Shown: piece by piece, positions 9,634 to 17,694 of the stretch | Layout of the letters: every line of letters begins with the position of its first letter | Numbering within the stretch: position 1 is the first letter of the stretch | NCBI RefSeq assembly: GCF_035989285.1 | Contig: NZ_CP108513.1 | Span: forward strand, 1,550,001-1,614,000 | DNA length: 64,000 bases | Source: Streptomyces sp. NBC_01235 | GTDB taxonomy: Bacteria; Actinomycetota; Actinomycetes; Streptomycetales; Streptomycetaceae | Direction: 5' to 3' | Position numbers and translations under genes: made by a program | The notes under the pieces: generated by a model | Seen by the model: the letters and a program-made list of their open reading frames with translations, nothing else | What the model was told of the DNA's origin: nothing | The model's database searches: none

Positions 9634-9921
9634 ATGACGAACGCGGAACTCGCGGACCTGCGCGGCGCCCTGGTCAAGCTGCGCGGCAGCCTGCAGTCGC
9701 TACGGCTGGCCGATGGCGACTCGCCGTACGTCCGCAGGCTGATGAACGACCTCGACCGGTTCCAGTTGGACATGGAGGATGTCACCGGAGCCGGAGTTCG
9801 CCTGTCGGCGCTGCACGGAAGCTGGTGTGAGCGGGACGTCGTGCGGATCAACGACGGCCCGTACCAGCATCTGCCGTGGCAGGACGCGGACGACGAGGGT
9901 ATCGGCGGTCAGCGCCGCTGA
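9634..9921 (+). CDS. Small hypothetical protein divergent from the PKS
   Basis: A 95-aa ORF with a good ribosome site (GGAGG / GGAGGG shortly before the ATG). I do not recognise a family. The first half is Leu/Arg/Asp-rich and probably helical, with a heptad-like run (LRGALVKLRGSLQSL, then LMNDLDRFQLDMEDV), so a short coiled coil or helical hairpin is likely. The C-terminal third is acidic with aromatic residues (WCERDVV, PYQHLPWQD). No signal peptide or membrane segment is seen. It is transcribed away from the PKS across the shared 397-bp intergenic region with the PAS-LuxR-type palindrome, and is followed by two strong hairpins. A role in the polyketide pathway is inferred only from position. 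Confidence 0.7.
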   Translation: MTNAELADLRGALVKLRGSLQSLRLADGDSPYVRRLMNDLDRFQLDMEDVTGAGVRLSALHGSWCERDVVRINDGPYQHLPWQDADDEGIGGQRR

Positions 9922-9927
9922 GCATGC

Positions 9928-9971
9928 GGACTGCGGCCCCGGCCACGGTGACGTGACCGGGGCCGCAGTCC
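9928..9971. terminator. Strong hairpin terminator after the small ORF
   Basis: Perfect 15-bp stem (arms 9928-9942 and 9957-9971) with a 14-base loop, lying just after the stop at 9921 and between convergent genes. No T-run follows, as is usual in Streptomyces. Confidence 0.85.
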
Positions 9972-9981
9972 GAAAAGCACT

Positions 9982-10009
9982 GGACTCCCCTGGTGGGCCA
10001 GGGGAGTCC
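9982..10009. terminator. Second hairpin terminator, convergent side
   Basis: Perfect 12-bp stem (9982-9993 with 9998-10009), loop TGGG. It lies 25 bp beyond the stop codon of the minus-strand regulator, so it probably ends that transcript. Together with 9928-9971 it isolates the two convergent genes. Confidence 0.85.
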
Positions 10010-10034
10010 GGTGACAGTGCGTGGTGGCGCGAGG

Positions 10035-10721
10035 TCACTTCACGTACTCGGGCACGGCACGGGGCGGCCAGCTGCCGACCGTGAGGACACCCATCGAGTA
10101 GGCGCGGGAGACGAGCGCGGCGCGGTTGGGGGCCTTGAAGCGTCGCAGCATCAGACCGACGTGGTACTCCACGCCTTGGCGGCTGAGGTAGAGACGCGAG
10201 GCCAGCTGGATGGTCGAGGCGCCGGTGGCGACCCCTTCCAGGATGCGGGCGTCGAGGGCGGTGAGCATCGGCGTCGGTTTGGCTGGCCGCTCGGCCGCCT
10301 CGGCCGGCTCGTCCTCCGGGCTCATCAGGACGACGACACCCGACAGGTCGTCCCCCTCCCCCTTGACGGCTATGCCGGTGATCTCCGCGGAGAAGACGCG
10401 GTCGTGGCCGCGCATGGCGACCACTCGCTCGACGAAGCGGCTGCCTTGGCCGTTCGAGAGATGGGTGAAGTGCTTGGGGAGGATGTTGCGGGCGCTCGGA
10501 TGCAGGACGTCGTAGATGCTGCGTCCGCAGATCTCCGTGGACGGCCGGGCGACATGGCGGAAGAAGTCGGCGTTCGCCGCTTCGATCTTGAGACCGGCGT
10601 CCAGACTCGCCATGCAGGTGACGTGGTGCGGGGTGCTGTGCCGCCGGTCGCCACGACGGGTATTGCGCGATGCTTCGGGAAGGCCACTGACCATTGCCGA
10701 CCTGTCGGCGTAGGGGAGCAT
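10035..10721 (-). CDS. PAS-LuxR family transcriptional regulator (PimM type)
   Basis: The protein has an N-terminal PAS fold (from MASLDAGLKIEAANADFF to about the VVVLMSPED strand) and a C-terminal LuxR-type helix-turn-helix (LTALDARILEGVATGAS, then LASRLYLSRQGVEYHV). This is the layout of PimM, PteF and related regulators of polyene and other polyketide clusters. ATG 10721 has a strong ribosome site (GGAGAGGAA, about 5 bases away) and gives 228 aa. An internal ATG at 10613 would give 192 aa, the length I recall for PimM, but has no clear ribosome site; the true start is therefore open. A palindrome matching the PimM consensus arms sits at the PKS promoter. It is very likely the pathway activator of this cluster (inference). 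PAS domains may sense a ligand or redox state; no ligand can be named here. Confidence 0.9.
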   Translation of the reverse strand: MLPYADRSAMVSGLPEASRNTRRGDRRHSTPHHVTCMASLDAGLKIEAANADFFRHVARPSTEICGRSIYDVLHPSARNILPKHFTHLSNGQGSRFVERVVAMRGHDRVFSAEITGIAVKGEGDDLSGVVVLMSPEDEPAEAAERPAKPTPMLTALDARILEGVATGASTIQLASRLYLSRQGVEYHVGLMLRRFKAPNRAALVSRAYSMGVLTVGSWPPRAVPEYVK

Positions 10722-11397
10722 GAAATTCCTCTCCTGAACGTCAACCGGGAACTGTGAATTCGACAGCGGAGGCAGAGCAGAAAGCCGCTGCGATGAATGT
10801 TCCATTCCTTTTCTGCACCGCTGCCGGCGACAGTAGGTCGGCTGCGTACGAGGAGTCAACGACGGTCAGGGCCGTGGGGGAAATACTGCGGTGGCTCCGT
10901 ACGGCGGGTTCGGTCATCGCGCGTAGCTCTGTTCGGTCGACTGGTTCGGTACGGTCACTCGTGCACAGGGTGGCCGCGGTTGCACATTCGGAGCCCCGTG
11001 TTGCACGGGGGTGGCCCCGATGTGACACCGCCGGGGCGGGTACGGCCGATGCAACACTCCCGTCTGCGCTTTCAGGCGAAGATCGGACAACCGTAACGTG
11101 AGAACACACATGCGGAAGCGCCGGCCTCGCCGCCCGTCGACGCGTTCATGTCTCGACAGGACAACGATTTTGCGATCATGGTTTCAATGAGCGGGAACGA
11201 GGGAACCACGCGGCTCCACCTCGACGGACAACGACGCCTCCACGCCCCTCCACCACTATTCCGGGAAGCGAAGAAGCACCCCTGCGCAGACGCGATTCAT
11301 TTCGCGCACTCATGTGGAGCAGCAAGAATTCCGGCGGCTCGGATAAACGCCGTGAAGTCGCAGGAAAGCGAGAACACCCAGCGCAGGTGCGCCTTTC
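10722..11397. other. Intergenic region upstream of the PAS-LuxR gene
   Basis: About 675 bp. Short open frames occur on both strands, but none has a ribosome site with a credible protein. Base composition drops (AT-richer stretches near 10740-10830 and 11150-11200), as in promoter DNA. No clear second PimM-like palindrome was seen. It holds the promoter of the regulator gene. Confidence 0.6.
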
Positions 11398-11697
11398 TCG
11401 CCCATCGGGGCGGTCACGTACGAGCGGCTCCCGCCGGAGATGGTGGGCAGGGTTCGAGGTATCGGGCAGGCCCTCACCTGGGCCGGCATTTCTGTAGGAG
11501 GCCTGCTCGGCGGCGCCGCCGTGGCGGGCGTGGGTCTCGGACCGGTGCTGGTGGCCGCTGGTGTCGTGCACTTCCTCACGACCAATCTCGCGGGTCTGCG
11601 CCCGGAATGGCGTGAGATGGACCGCCACCGCGGGGAAGGACGAGCCAGGTCGGTCCATCCAGCCACCCCGGCAGACGCCACCCCATCGGCCTCGTAG
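11398..11697 (+). pseudogene. C-terminal remnant of an MFS efflux transporter
   Basis: Reading in the frame ending at the TAG at 11695-11697, the peptide contains AVTYERLPPEMVGRV, then ALTWAGISVGGLLGGAAV, then LVAAGVVHFLTTNLAGLRPEW and REMDR. This has the shape of the last two transmembrane helices and tail of a drug-type MFS permease (usual length about 400 aa). There is no start: the frame is closed by a TGA at 11353, and upstream sequence does not continue the permease. Only about 80 of about 400 residues remain, so it is a decayed gene. It may once have been an exporter of the adjacent polyketide cluster (inference). Confidence 0.65.
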
Positions 11698-12578
11698 GCC
11701 CCGGTGATCTGGTCGCCTGCTGACGTTCTACTCGCCCCTCCCCCGCCCGCACCGGATCGCGCAGCCGGCCGTGAGGACAGCGGAACTCAGGCACCGGCTA
11801 CCGAACATGGTGGTCGAGGAGCGGCTCGCGCGCCTCTCCGCCGGGCGGCCTGCCGGGCCGGCCGCTGTCATGCCCCCAGCGATTCCCTCGCCGGGGCGTG
11901 ACATGCGCCCATCACGGGGTTGGCCTCGCGCTTTCAACCGGCAGACCAGGCCCGCCCGGAGCAGGACACCGCGATCCCGCAGCAACCCGGCCTCACCCTC
12001 GTCGCAACACCGGGCACGCCGGTGGCGCCGACGTCCCAGACCACCTCACGCACGCCAGCCGGCCTCGACCGGCCGGTCGTGTTCTGTTGTCCTGTCTCTG
12101 CGATGTGCAGGCATTCCCACCCTCCTGTGGACATGTGCGGCTGCGCCCCGGTGATGCATAGGCAAGTTCCCGGGGAGCCGGCCTCGTACAGTCCGACGTC
12201 TGTTCTTGACGTCCTCGACGGCAGGGGCCCGATCACAGACCGCCTGGCCGCCTGGAGCGCGGACACCCTGACGGGCCGCGTCCGGTGAACAGCGCCCCGA
12301 TTGCTTGCCCCTGCGGCTCGGCCAGGACCTACTGAAGCAGCAGCATCACGGACTTCGCCGACACCTCCCGGCACCGGACGCCGCCCCTGCTACTCCCCGG
12401 CTTGCGCCAACCGCGACGCGGTACGCCGCCGCCGGGCCCGTACTGCGTAGCCGCACAGTCGGGCCTGCCCGAGTTCACGGGCGGGGTGGCGCCGGGCGGG
12501 TTCCGGCCGACTCAGTGGGTGGCGATGCCAACAGGGCCGACGCACACCGCGAAGCAGTTCCACCGGCCTGTCCGGACC
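11698..12578. other. Long region without a convincing gene
   Basis: About 880 bp with several overlapping short open frames on both strands, none with good codon bias, a ribosome site and a recognisable family together. Coding bias is weak and uneven. One frame near 12288-12335 spells ACPCGSARTY before a stop, recalling a SEC-C zinc motif, but it is too short to call. The region most likely holds decayed DNA at the cluster edge. Confidence 0.5.
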
Positions 12579-13277
12579 TCACCCCTGGACGTCCCGGCCA
12601 CGGGCCCTCTTCCTGGCCAGGGCCGCCAAGTGCGCGGGAACAGGTATGCCGCCGGCCAGGGCGGGGTCAGGCTCCGGAGAACCCCAAGCCGAATGAAGCG
12701 GCAGCACACCGGCCCACAGGCCAAGTGCGGCATCCGACCCGTCTCCGTCCTCCGGGGGCCCGGAGCGCAGCTTCACCGAGGCCTCCGCCAGCGACAGTGC
12801 GAGGAGGGCCGTGGCAGCCAGCTCTTTGCGGCTGGGCTGCCTCGCGTACTCCCACTGGCCGGGCGCGATGTGCTCGGTCAGCACTCGTAGGCCAGTGAGC
12901 TTCTCCTTGGGATCGGTCACCGCACGCGGTACGCCGTAGATCATCGCGCTGCGGTAGTTGACACCGTGCTCGAACACCGACCGGGCCAGCACCAGGCCGT
13001 CGACATGAGTGACCGTCACACAGACAACATCCTGAGGCGAGGCCACCATGCTCCGGCCGGCGACCGAGCCGTGCAGATACAGGGTGTTCCCATCGACCCC
13101 GTAGACGGTCGGTACGACCATGGGGCTGCCGTCCACCACCACGCCGAGGTGACACACGAAGCCCGCGGCCAAGACAGCGTCCAGGTCGGCACGGTTGAGA
13201 CTGCCTTGCTCGCGCAGGCGGCGGTGACGGGTGCGGGGGGTATCGGACAGGACAGGGGCAGACGTCTGCTCCGTCAT
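12579..13277 (-). CDS. Pyridoxamine 5'-phosphate oxidase family protein (FMN-binding split barrel)
   Basis: 232 aa. The N-terminal part (RRLREQGSLNRADLDAVLAA, GFVCHLGVVVDGSPMVVPTV, DGNTLYLHGSVAGRSM) is the split-barrel flavin-binding fold of the Pyridox_ox_2 group, and VCVTVTHVDGLVLARSVFEH plus YRSAMIYGVPRAV is typical of it. Proteins of this group bind FMN or related cofactors and are often of unknown substrate. The C-terminal third (VKLRSGPPEDGDGSD onward) is the usual tail. No signal peptide; cytoplasmic. It is the last gene of a minus-strand run, 15 bp after the stop end of 13293-13775, but functional linkage to that pair is not evident. Confidence 0.85.
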   Translation of the reverse strand: MTEQTSAPVLSDTPRTRHRRLREQGSLNRADLDAVLAAGFVCHLGVVVDGSPMVVPTVYGVDGNTLYLHGSVAGRSMVASPQDVVCVTVTHVDGLVLARSVFEHGVNYRSAMIYGVPRAVTDPKEKLTGLRVLTEHIAPGQWEYARQPSRKELAATALLALSLAEASVKLRSGPPEDGDGSDAALGLWAGVLPLHSAWGSPEPDPALAGGIPVPAHLAALARKRARGRDVQG

Positions 13278-13292
13278 GGGTACCAGTGACTC

Positions 13293-13775
13293 TCAGCCGT
13301 ACGCCGCCGTGTCCCACTCCCGCCCCGGGGCAGTTCCCGACAGCCAGGACAGGTCGGCCAGCAGGATCTCCAGCACCGCGTACGGGACCCGGTCGGGGTC
13401 CTGCCACAGTGCGCGCCAGGCGTCCATGAAGGCGGCCTGCCAGGCGGTGGCGTCGGCCGGGTCGACGCCGCGTGCGCGCAGTTCGGCCTCGACGGCCCGC
13501 CGAGCCGCGCCCTCGTCGAAGGGCAGACGGCGCCGGTCGGTCACGGAGACCGCCGCGATCACCCGGTCCGCGTACGCGGCGAGGGCGACCGGGTCCCAGT
13601 ACGCTCCCGGCCCAGCCTCGCGGTCCAGCCGTTCGGGGTCGGTGTCGGCCAGCAGCCGCATCGCGAAGGCGGCGGACTCGGACGGCTCCCCGGCGTCGGG
13701 GTGGATCGCCGACAGGGTCAGCTCGACGGTGTCGTCGCTCACGCGCGTGACCCGCACCCGCCACAGACTCGCCAA
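13293..13775 (-). CDS. Hypothetical protein, possible partner or immunity protein of the DUF4157 gene
   Basis: 160 aa, no family recognised. It starts MASLWRVRVTRVSDDTVELT with a short beta-rich N-terminus, followed by an acidic helical body (AAFAMRLLADTDPERLD, WQAAFMDAWRALWQD) and the tail REWDTAAYG. There is no signal peptide or membrane helix, so it is probably cytoplasmic. It lies 55 bp downstream of the DUF4157 gene on the same strand and is probably co-transcribed. The position right behind a protein with a nuclease-like C-terminus is what an immunity protein would occupy, but it could equally be a chaperone or unrelated. That role is inference only. Confidence 0.75.
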   Translation of the reverse strand: MASLWRVRVTRVSDDTVELTLSAIHPDAGEPSESAAFAMRLLADTDPERLDREAGPGAYWDPVALAAYADRVIAAVSVTDRRRLPFDEGAARRAVEAELRARGVDPADATAWQAAFMDAWRALWQDPDRVPYAVLEILLADLSWLSGTAPGREWDTAAYG

Positions 13776-13830
13776 CGAAGGCTCCCTTCTTCGTGAGTGC
13801 CGCCGCCCTTCCTGTGCGGGCGGCCGCCCG

Positions 13831-15423
13831 TCAGGTGGTGATTCTGCCGGTGGCGATCAGAGTGGCCAGGGTGGCCAGCTGCGCATCGCTGTTGATGCGC
13901 TCGGCGAACGTTACGGCACCTCGCTGCTGGCCCCGGCCGCCCTGCCGGGGCGGCCGGAACGGCATCTGCGAGAACGTGTGGATCACGGACTCCGTGGCCC
14001 CCAGGGCACCCGCCTGGTCCACCAGGCGCCGGAACTCCCCGTTGCGGGCGCCGCCCGCGCCGATCGACTGGAGGAAGACGACGTCGTCCGCGTTCCATCC
14101 GCGGTTCGCGGTGACCTGAATCAGATCCTGGAGGGTCATGGTGGCGGCGGCCAGCGCCTGGCCGAAGTAGGTCGGCTGGGGGTCCGTGAAGACGAACGGG
14201 GCCGCGGCGGCCAGGACCTGCCAGCCCCCGGCCGTGGGGTCGTACCGCTTGAAGTTGATCGTGAGAGACCGGACGAAGTACGGGGCGAAGGACTGCTGGT
14301 ACGGCGTGGTCTGGGGGTTGGCCGCCCCGTAGTCCACGTCGACGCCGAAGTAGACGTAGTGGCGCGCAGCGTTCGCCGCCAGAGCGGCGTTCGCGGTCTC
14401 CACGGTGTTCAGCTCCCTCTTCAGCACGCTCTCGACGCTGGCCTCGTACCGGCTGTTGTCGCGCTTGGAGGCGGGCACCAGGTTGTTCTGCGTTCCGGGA
14501 CCGCCCGCCTGCATGTTGATGAGATGAAAACGGATCCAGAAGTTCGTAAGACCGAGCTGGCGGATGTAGGTGTAGCCGGTGGGGTCGACGGCCGGCGGCG
14601 AGCCGATCAGCGAACCGTCACTGATCATCTCGATGGACGTCGTCCGGCCCAAGGAGTCCACGACGGGGTACATGAACGAGCTCTGCGGAACGGCGTTCGT
14701 GTTGTAGGCGACGCGCTGGACCTGCCGCCGCCGGCCGGAACCCTCGCCCGTCCGCCCCTGTTCGGAAGCGTGCGCCGCTCCCTCCCCGGCTTCGGCGCTC
14801 CGCTGCACGGGGGCGGGCCCCGACATCACCCGGGCGGCGTTGGCCTCGGCGGCCCGCTCGAAGGAGTCGCCGGGGTCGCTGACCCGCAGTCCGTCGCCGG
14901 TGTCGGTGCCCGCGACCGGGCCGCTTCGCTGCTGGATCACATGGGTGAGCTCATGGGCCAGGGTGTGCTTGTCACCGCCGCCCTCGCCGATGACCACATG
15001 GCTGCCGGAGGTGTAGGCGCGGGCCCCGAGCTGCGCGGCCGACCGGCGGGCGGCGCTGTCGTCGTGCAGACGTACGTCGCCGAAGTCGGCGTCGAGCCGG
15101 GCCTCCATCTCCTGCCGCAGCGGCGCCTCCAGCGGACGGCCCCCGCTGCGCAGCACCGCGTCGACCTCGGGGGCGCGCTGGACGGCCGTGCCGTCCGAGT
15201 GTCCGCAGCCCGGACCGTGTTCGTGCCGTTCGTCGGCGACGAGCTGGGCCAGCGCCCGGTTGCCCACCGTGCGCTGGAGGACGGCGAGGGCGGCGGGTGA
15301 CAGCCCGCCGGTACGACCCAAGGCGGCGGCGGTGTGCACAGCGGCCGACCGGGCGGCCGCCGGACGCCGGTCCCGTCCCTGCTGCGGGCCCTGAGCCTGC
15401 GTGTCCTGCTCCCGCGCCCGCAT
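13831..15423 (-). CDS. eCIS-core (DUF4157) metalloprotease-like protein with nuclease-like C-terminal domain
   Basis: 530 aa from ATG 15423 (ribosome site GGGAGAG). A disordered N-terminus holds the motif SPAALAVLQRTVGNRALAQL usual before this domain. DUF4157 spans about residues 95-175, with DADFGDVRLHDDSAA and the zinc motif HELTH at 157-161 (HTLAHELTHVIQQRSG). A linker rich in Ala/Gly/Arg follows. The C-terminal part contains HLINMQAGGPG (His300), NNLVPASKRDN and a helix with VE, resembling the DNA/RNA non-specific endonuclease-like modules of polymorphic toxins (from memory, moderate). DUF4157 is tied to extracellular contractile injection systems, but none is in this window, so the gene is an orphan. 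A small ORF follows 55 bp downstream. An upstream in-frame extension to 15555 lacks a ribosome site and looks non-coding. Confidence 0.85.
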   Translation of the reverse strand: MRAREQDTQAQGPQQGRDRRPAAARSAAVHTAAALGRTGGLSPAALAVLQRTVGNRALAQLVADERHEHGPGCGHSDGTAVQRAPEVDAVLRSGGRPLEAPLRQEMEARLDADFGDVRLHDDSAARRSAAQLGARAYTSGSHVVIGEGGGDKHTLAHELTHVIQQRSGPVAGTDTGDGLRVSDPGDSFERAAEANAARVMSGPAPVQRSAEAGEGAAHASEQGRTGEGSGRRRQVQRVAYNTNAVPQSSFMYPVVDSLGRTTSIEMISDGSLIGSPPAVDPTGYTYIRQLGLTNFWIRFHLINMQAGGPGTQNNLVPASKRDNSRYEASVESVLKRELNTVETANAALAANAARHYVYFGVDVDYGAANPQTTPYQQSFAPYFVRSLTINFKRYDPTAGGWQVLAAAAPFVFTDPQPTYFGQALAAATMTLQDLIQVTANRGWNADDVVFLQSIGAGGARNGEFRRLVDQAGALGATESVIHTFSQMPFRPPRQGGRGQQRGAVTFAERINSDAQLATLATLIATGRITT

Positions 15424-15686
15424 CGCTGCTCTCCCTCGCCCTCGGCCGTGCACAGTCCCCACCACGCTTCCGTCCGCACGGCACGTACACCAGGTCCGTA
15501 CGGGCAGACTTGGGGGCAGCGTGTTCCGTCCGGGGGATGGCGCGGCGCATGGCACGGGAGGGCTTGCGTGAAAGGGAGCTGTGCTGTCTCCGTGATGCCC
15601 AGACGGTCTCCGAGATCTCTTGCCAAGTGTGCTGACGTCTCAGTCATGTTCGCGTGCTTACCCCCACCAACGAGATAAGCAAGTAG

Positions 15687-17409
15687 CCCGACTGGCTCGC
15701 CCTGCTGACGGTTGCCGCGCAAGTTGCAGGCCAACTACAGGCCCTGGCAGACGACTTGGTCGAGGACTACGTCGAGCACTGCCGAATGCACGGCTCCTCA
15801 TGGACGGACATCGGCACCGCCCTGGAAGTGACCCGGCAAGCGGTCCAGCAGCGTTTCCACGCCCCGCACAAGCGCTACAGCCCCGAGATGACGACCGACG
15901 ACCTCCGCCAGGCGATGGTCCACGTCAAGCAAGCGGCCGTACAGCATCGCAACAACTACATCGGCACAGAGCACCTGCTGCGGGGCCTTACCGCAGAGGA
16001 CAACAGCGCCTCGCGGGCCGGGAGCCTGGGACCGGTGCCGCACGCGTTGGCGGTCGCGCCGCAGGACCAGCCCGAACTGTGGGAACAGGTGCGCGCCGCC
16101 GCCGAGGTGACAGGGCAACGCCCGCCGGACGAGCTCTACCTGGTTGCGGAGGTCAACGCAGGCGTCGCCGAACAGAGCCGCCTGCTGGGACTGCTGCCCG
16201 GACGGCGCCGTATGCTCCTGGGCCTGCCGCTGCTCGCCGGACCGACCGTCCCGCGACTGCGCGCCGTCCTCGCCCACGAGTTCGGGCACTACGCCAATCT
16301 CGATACCCGGCTCGGCGGCGTGACCATGCGCGGCCAGAAGGCGGTGCTGCACACGGTGGACGTGTTCAGCCAGGGCAGCACCCCGCTGCACCACACAATC
16401 GGTGCCCTGTACCTCGGCTATGCCCGCATGTTTCTGCGGACCTCGCAGTCCGTGGCCCGCCACCAGGAACTTGCTGCCGATCAGGTGGCCGCCCGGCACG
16501 CGGGGCCTGACGCGACGGCAGCCGCGATGCGTGCCCTCCCGGTCCTCGATGCCGCGTACTCCCATTACCTGCAGACGTACGCCGAGATGGGCAGGCCGCT
16601 GGGGGCTCTGCCGCCGGTGGGCGAAGTGCACGGCGGATTCCTGCGGCTGCTCGCCGCGCGGCCGGGGGAGCGCCTCGCTGCCCTCTGCGCCGGGCGGCGT
16701 CCACCGCGGCCACACCCGTACGACTCGCACCCGCCGACCGCCGAACGGATCGCCCTGCTCGAAGAACTCTCTGCCGACGAGTGGGCCGACGAGGCGGCCG
16801 ACGCACCGACTGCGTTCACCCTGCTGCGCGATCCGGACCGCGTCTTCGCCGCGCTGGAGGCGCGCACGCTGCCGCACGAGGCAACGCAGCAGCGGCGCAT
16901 GAGCTGGGACGACCTCGTCACGGCCCGCGCGGTCCTCGATGCCGAGGGCTGGTCCCGCCCGCTGCGACTCGCCGTCGCCAGAGCGCTCCGTTCCGAGGCG
17001 CAAGGCGCCGGCGCGACGGTGCGCGCGCCGGGGCACCCCGGAGGAGAAAGAGGACGCCAAGTTGCCCGGTCTGGAGGAGGTACTCGACGCATTCGACCGC
17101 GGCCTGCTGTGGATGGCGGTCGCCGACCGCATACCAAAGCCCCCGCAAGCGACACGGCTGGTTGGGCCGTCGGCCCGCAACTTCATCCGGCCCAGGGTCT
17201 TCGACGGGCTCGCGGGCATGGTCCATCTGCACCTCTCCGAGGCCGGACACGCCGCCCCCGACATCGCGTGGTCGGGGAGCCCCGGACTCGCCCTGCCCGA
17301 GGAGTGGGAAAAGTCCATGGACGACGCCCTCGACGCAGCCGTCGCCGACACCCCCGACACCGCGCCCCTGCGCGCCCTGCTCGCCGGCAGCGACCGCGTA
17401 TCCGCATAA
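15687..17409 (+). pseudogene. Clp-N-like / M48 metalloprotease chimera with frameshift
   Basis: The frame opens after a TAG at 15684 with no good start (TTG at 15756 possible). Residues up to about 15995 resemble a Clp-N-type stress protein (SWTDIGTALEVTRQAVQQRF, HRNNYIGTEHLLRGLTAEDN). The frame then runs straight into the middle of an M48 peptidase: PELWEQVRAAAEVTGQRPPD, the zinc motif HEFGH near 16275 and the distal AADQ Glu near 16478. The N-terminal membrane segments usual in M48 proteins are missing. Around 17000-17034 the reading must shift by one base to continue the conserved C-terminus (GTPEEKEDAKLPGLEEVLDA, stop at 17409). Two separate lesions, a fusion deletion and a frameshift, argue for a dead gene. 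A sequencing error could explain the frameshift alone. Confidence 0.7.
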
Positions 17410-17491
17410 CCGCCGCTCGATGCGTCCAGCCTCGTCGTGCGGGGTGACAGCTGCTTGCGCGGCTTCGGCCAGACGGACTCCATGGCCGCCG

Positions 17492-17619
17492 CTGATCGCC
17501 TCCGAACAGCAGATCGCCGACACGTTCACCGAGCTGAAGCTCATCCCGCGCAAGGTGGACTTCGGTGCCTTCGCGGACTCGCGCCACAACGGCGACCTGC
17601 CCCCTTCCACCACTCCCGC
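17492..17619 (+). pseudogene. C-terminal fragment resembling a sulfonate ABC-transporter binding protein (SsuA-like)
   Basis: A short stretch, EQQIADTFTELKLIP then RKVDFGAFADSRHNGDLPPS, looks like the extreme C-terminus of aliphatic-sulfonate/taurine periplasmic binding proteins (about 330 aa when intact). Nothing upstream in this frame continues the family. It sits between the M48 remnant and the FAD oxidoreductase, consistent with one deletion removing the ends of neighbouring genes. The match is from memory and short, so moderate confidence. Confidence 0.45.
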
Positions 17620-17694
17620 GCGCGTGTCCTCGTCATCACACCCGCCCACAGCCGACTCGGGAAGATCCACGCCCACCACTCCGTTGGTAGAAGT

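Noticed and set aside
10754-11101. 115-aa plus-strand ORF upstream of the PAS-LuxR gene
   Set aside because: No recognisable domain, poor coding bias and it overlaps the regulator's promoter region.
11920-12288. 122-aa plus-strand ORF in the cluster-edge gap
   Set aside because: No ribosome site, mixed codon bias, many Cys/Pro and no family resemblance.
12288-12335. SEC-C-like ACPCGSARTY peptide
   Set aside because: Only about 16 residues before a stop; chance is likely at this composition.
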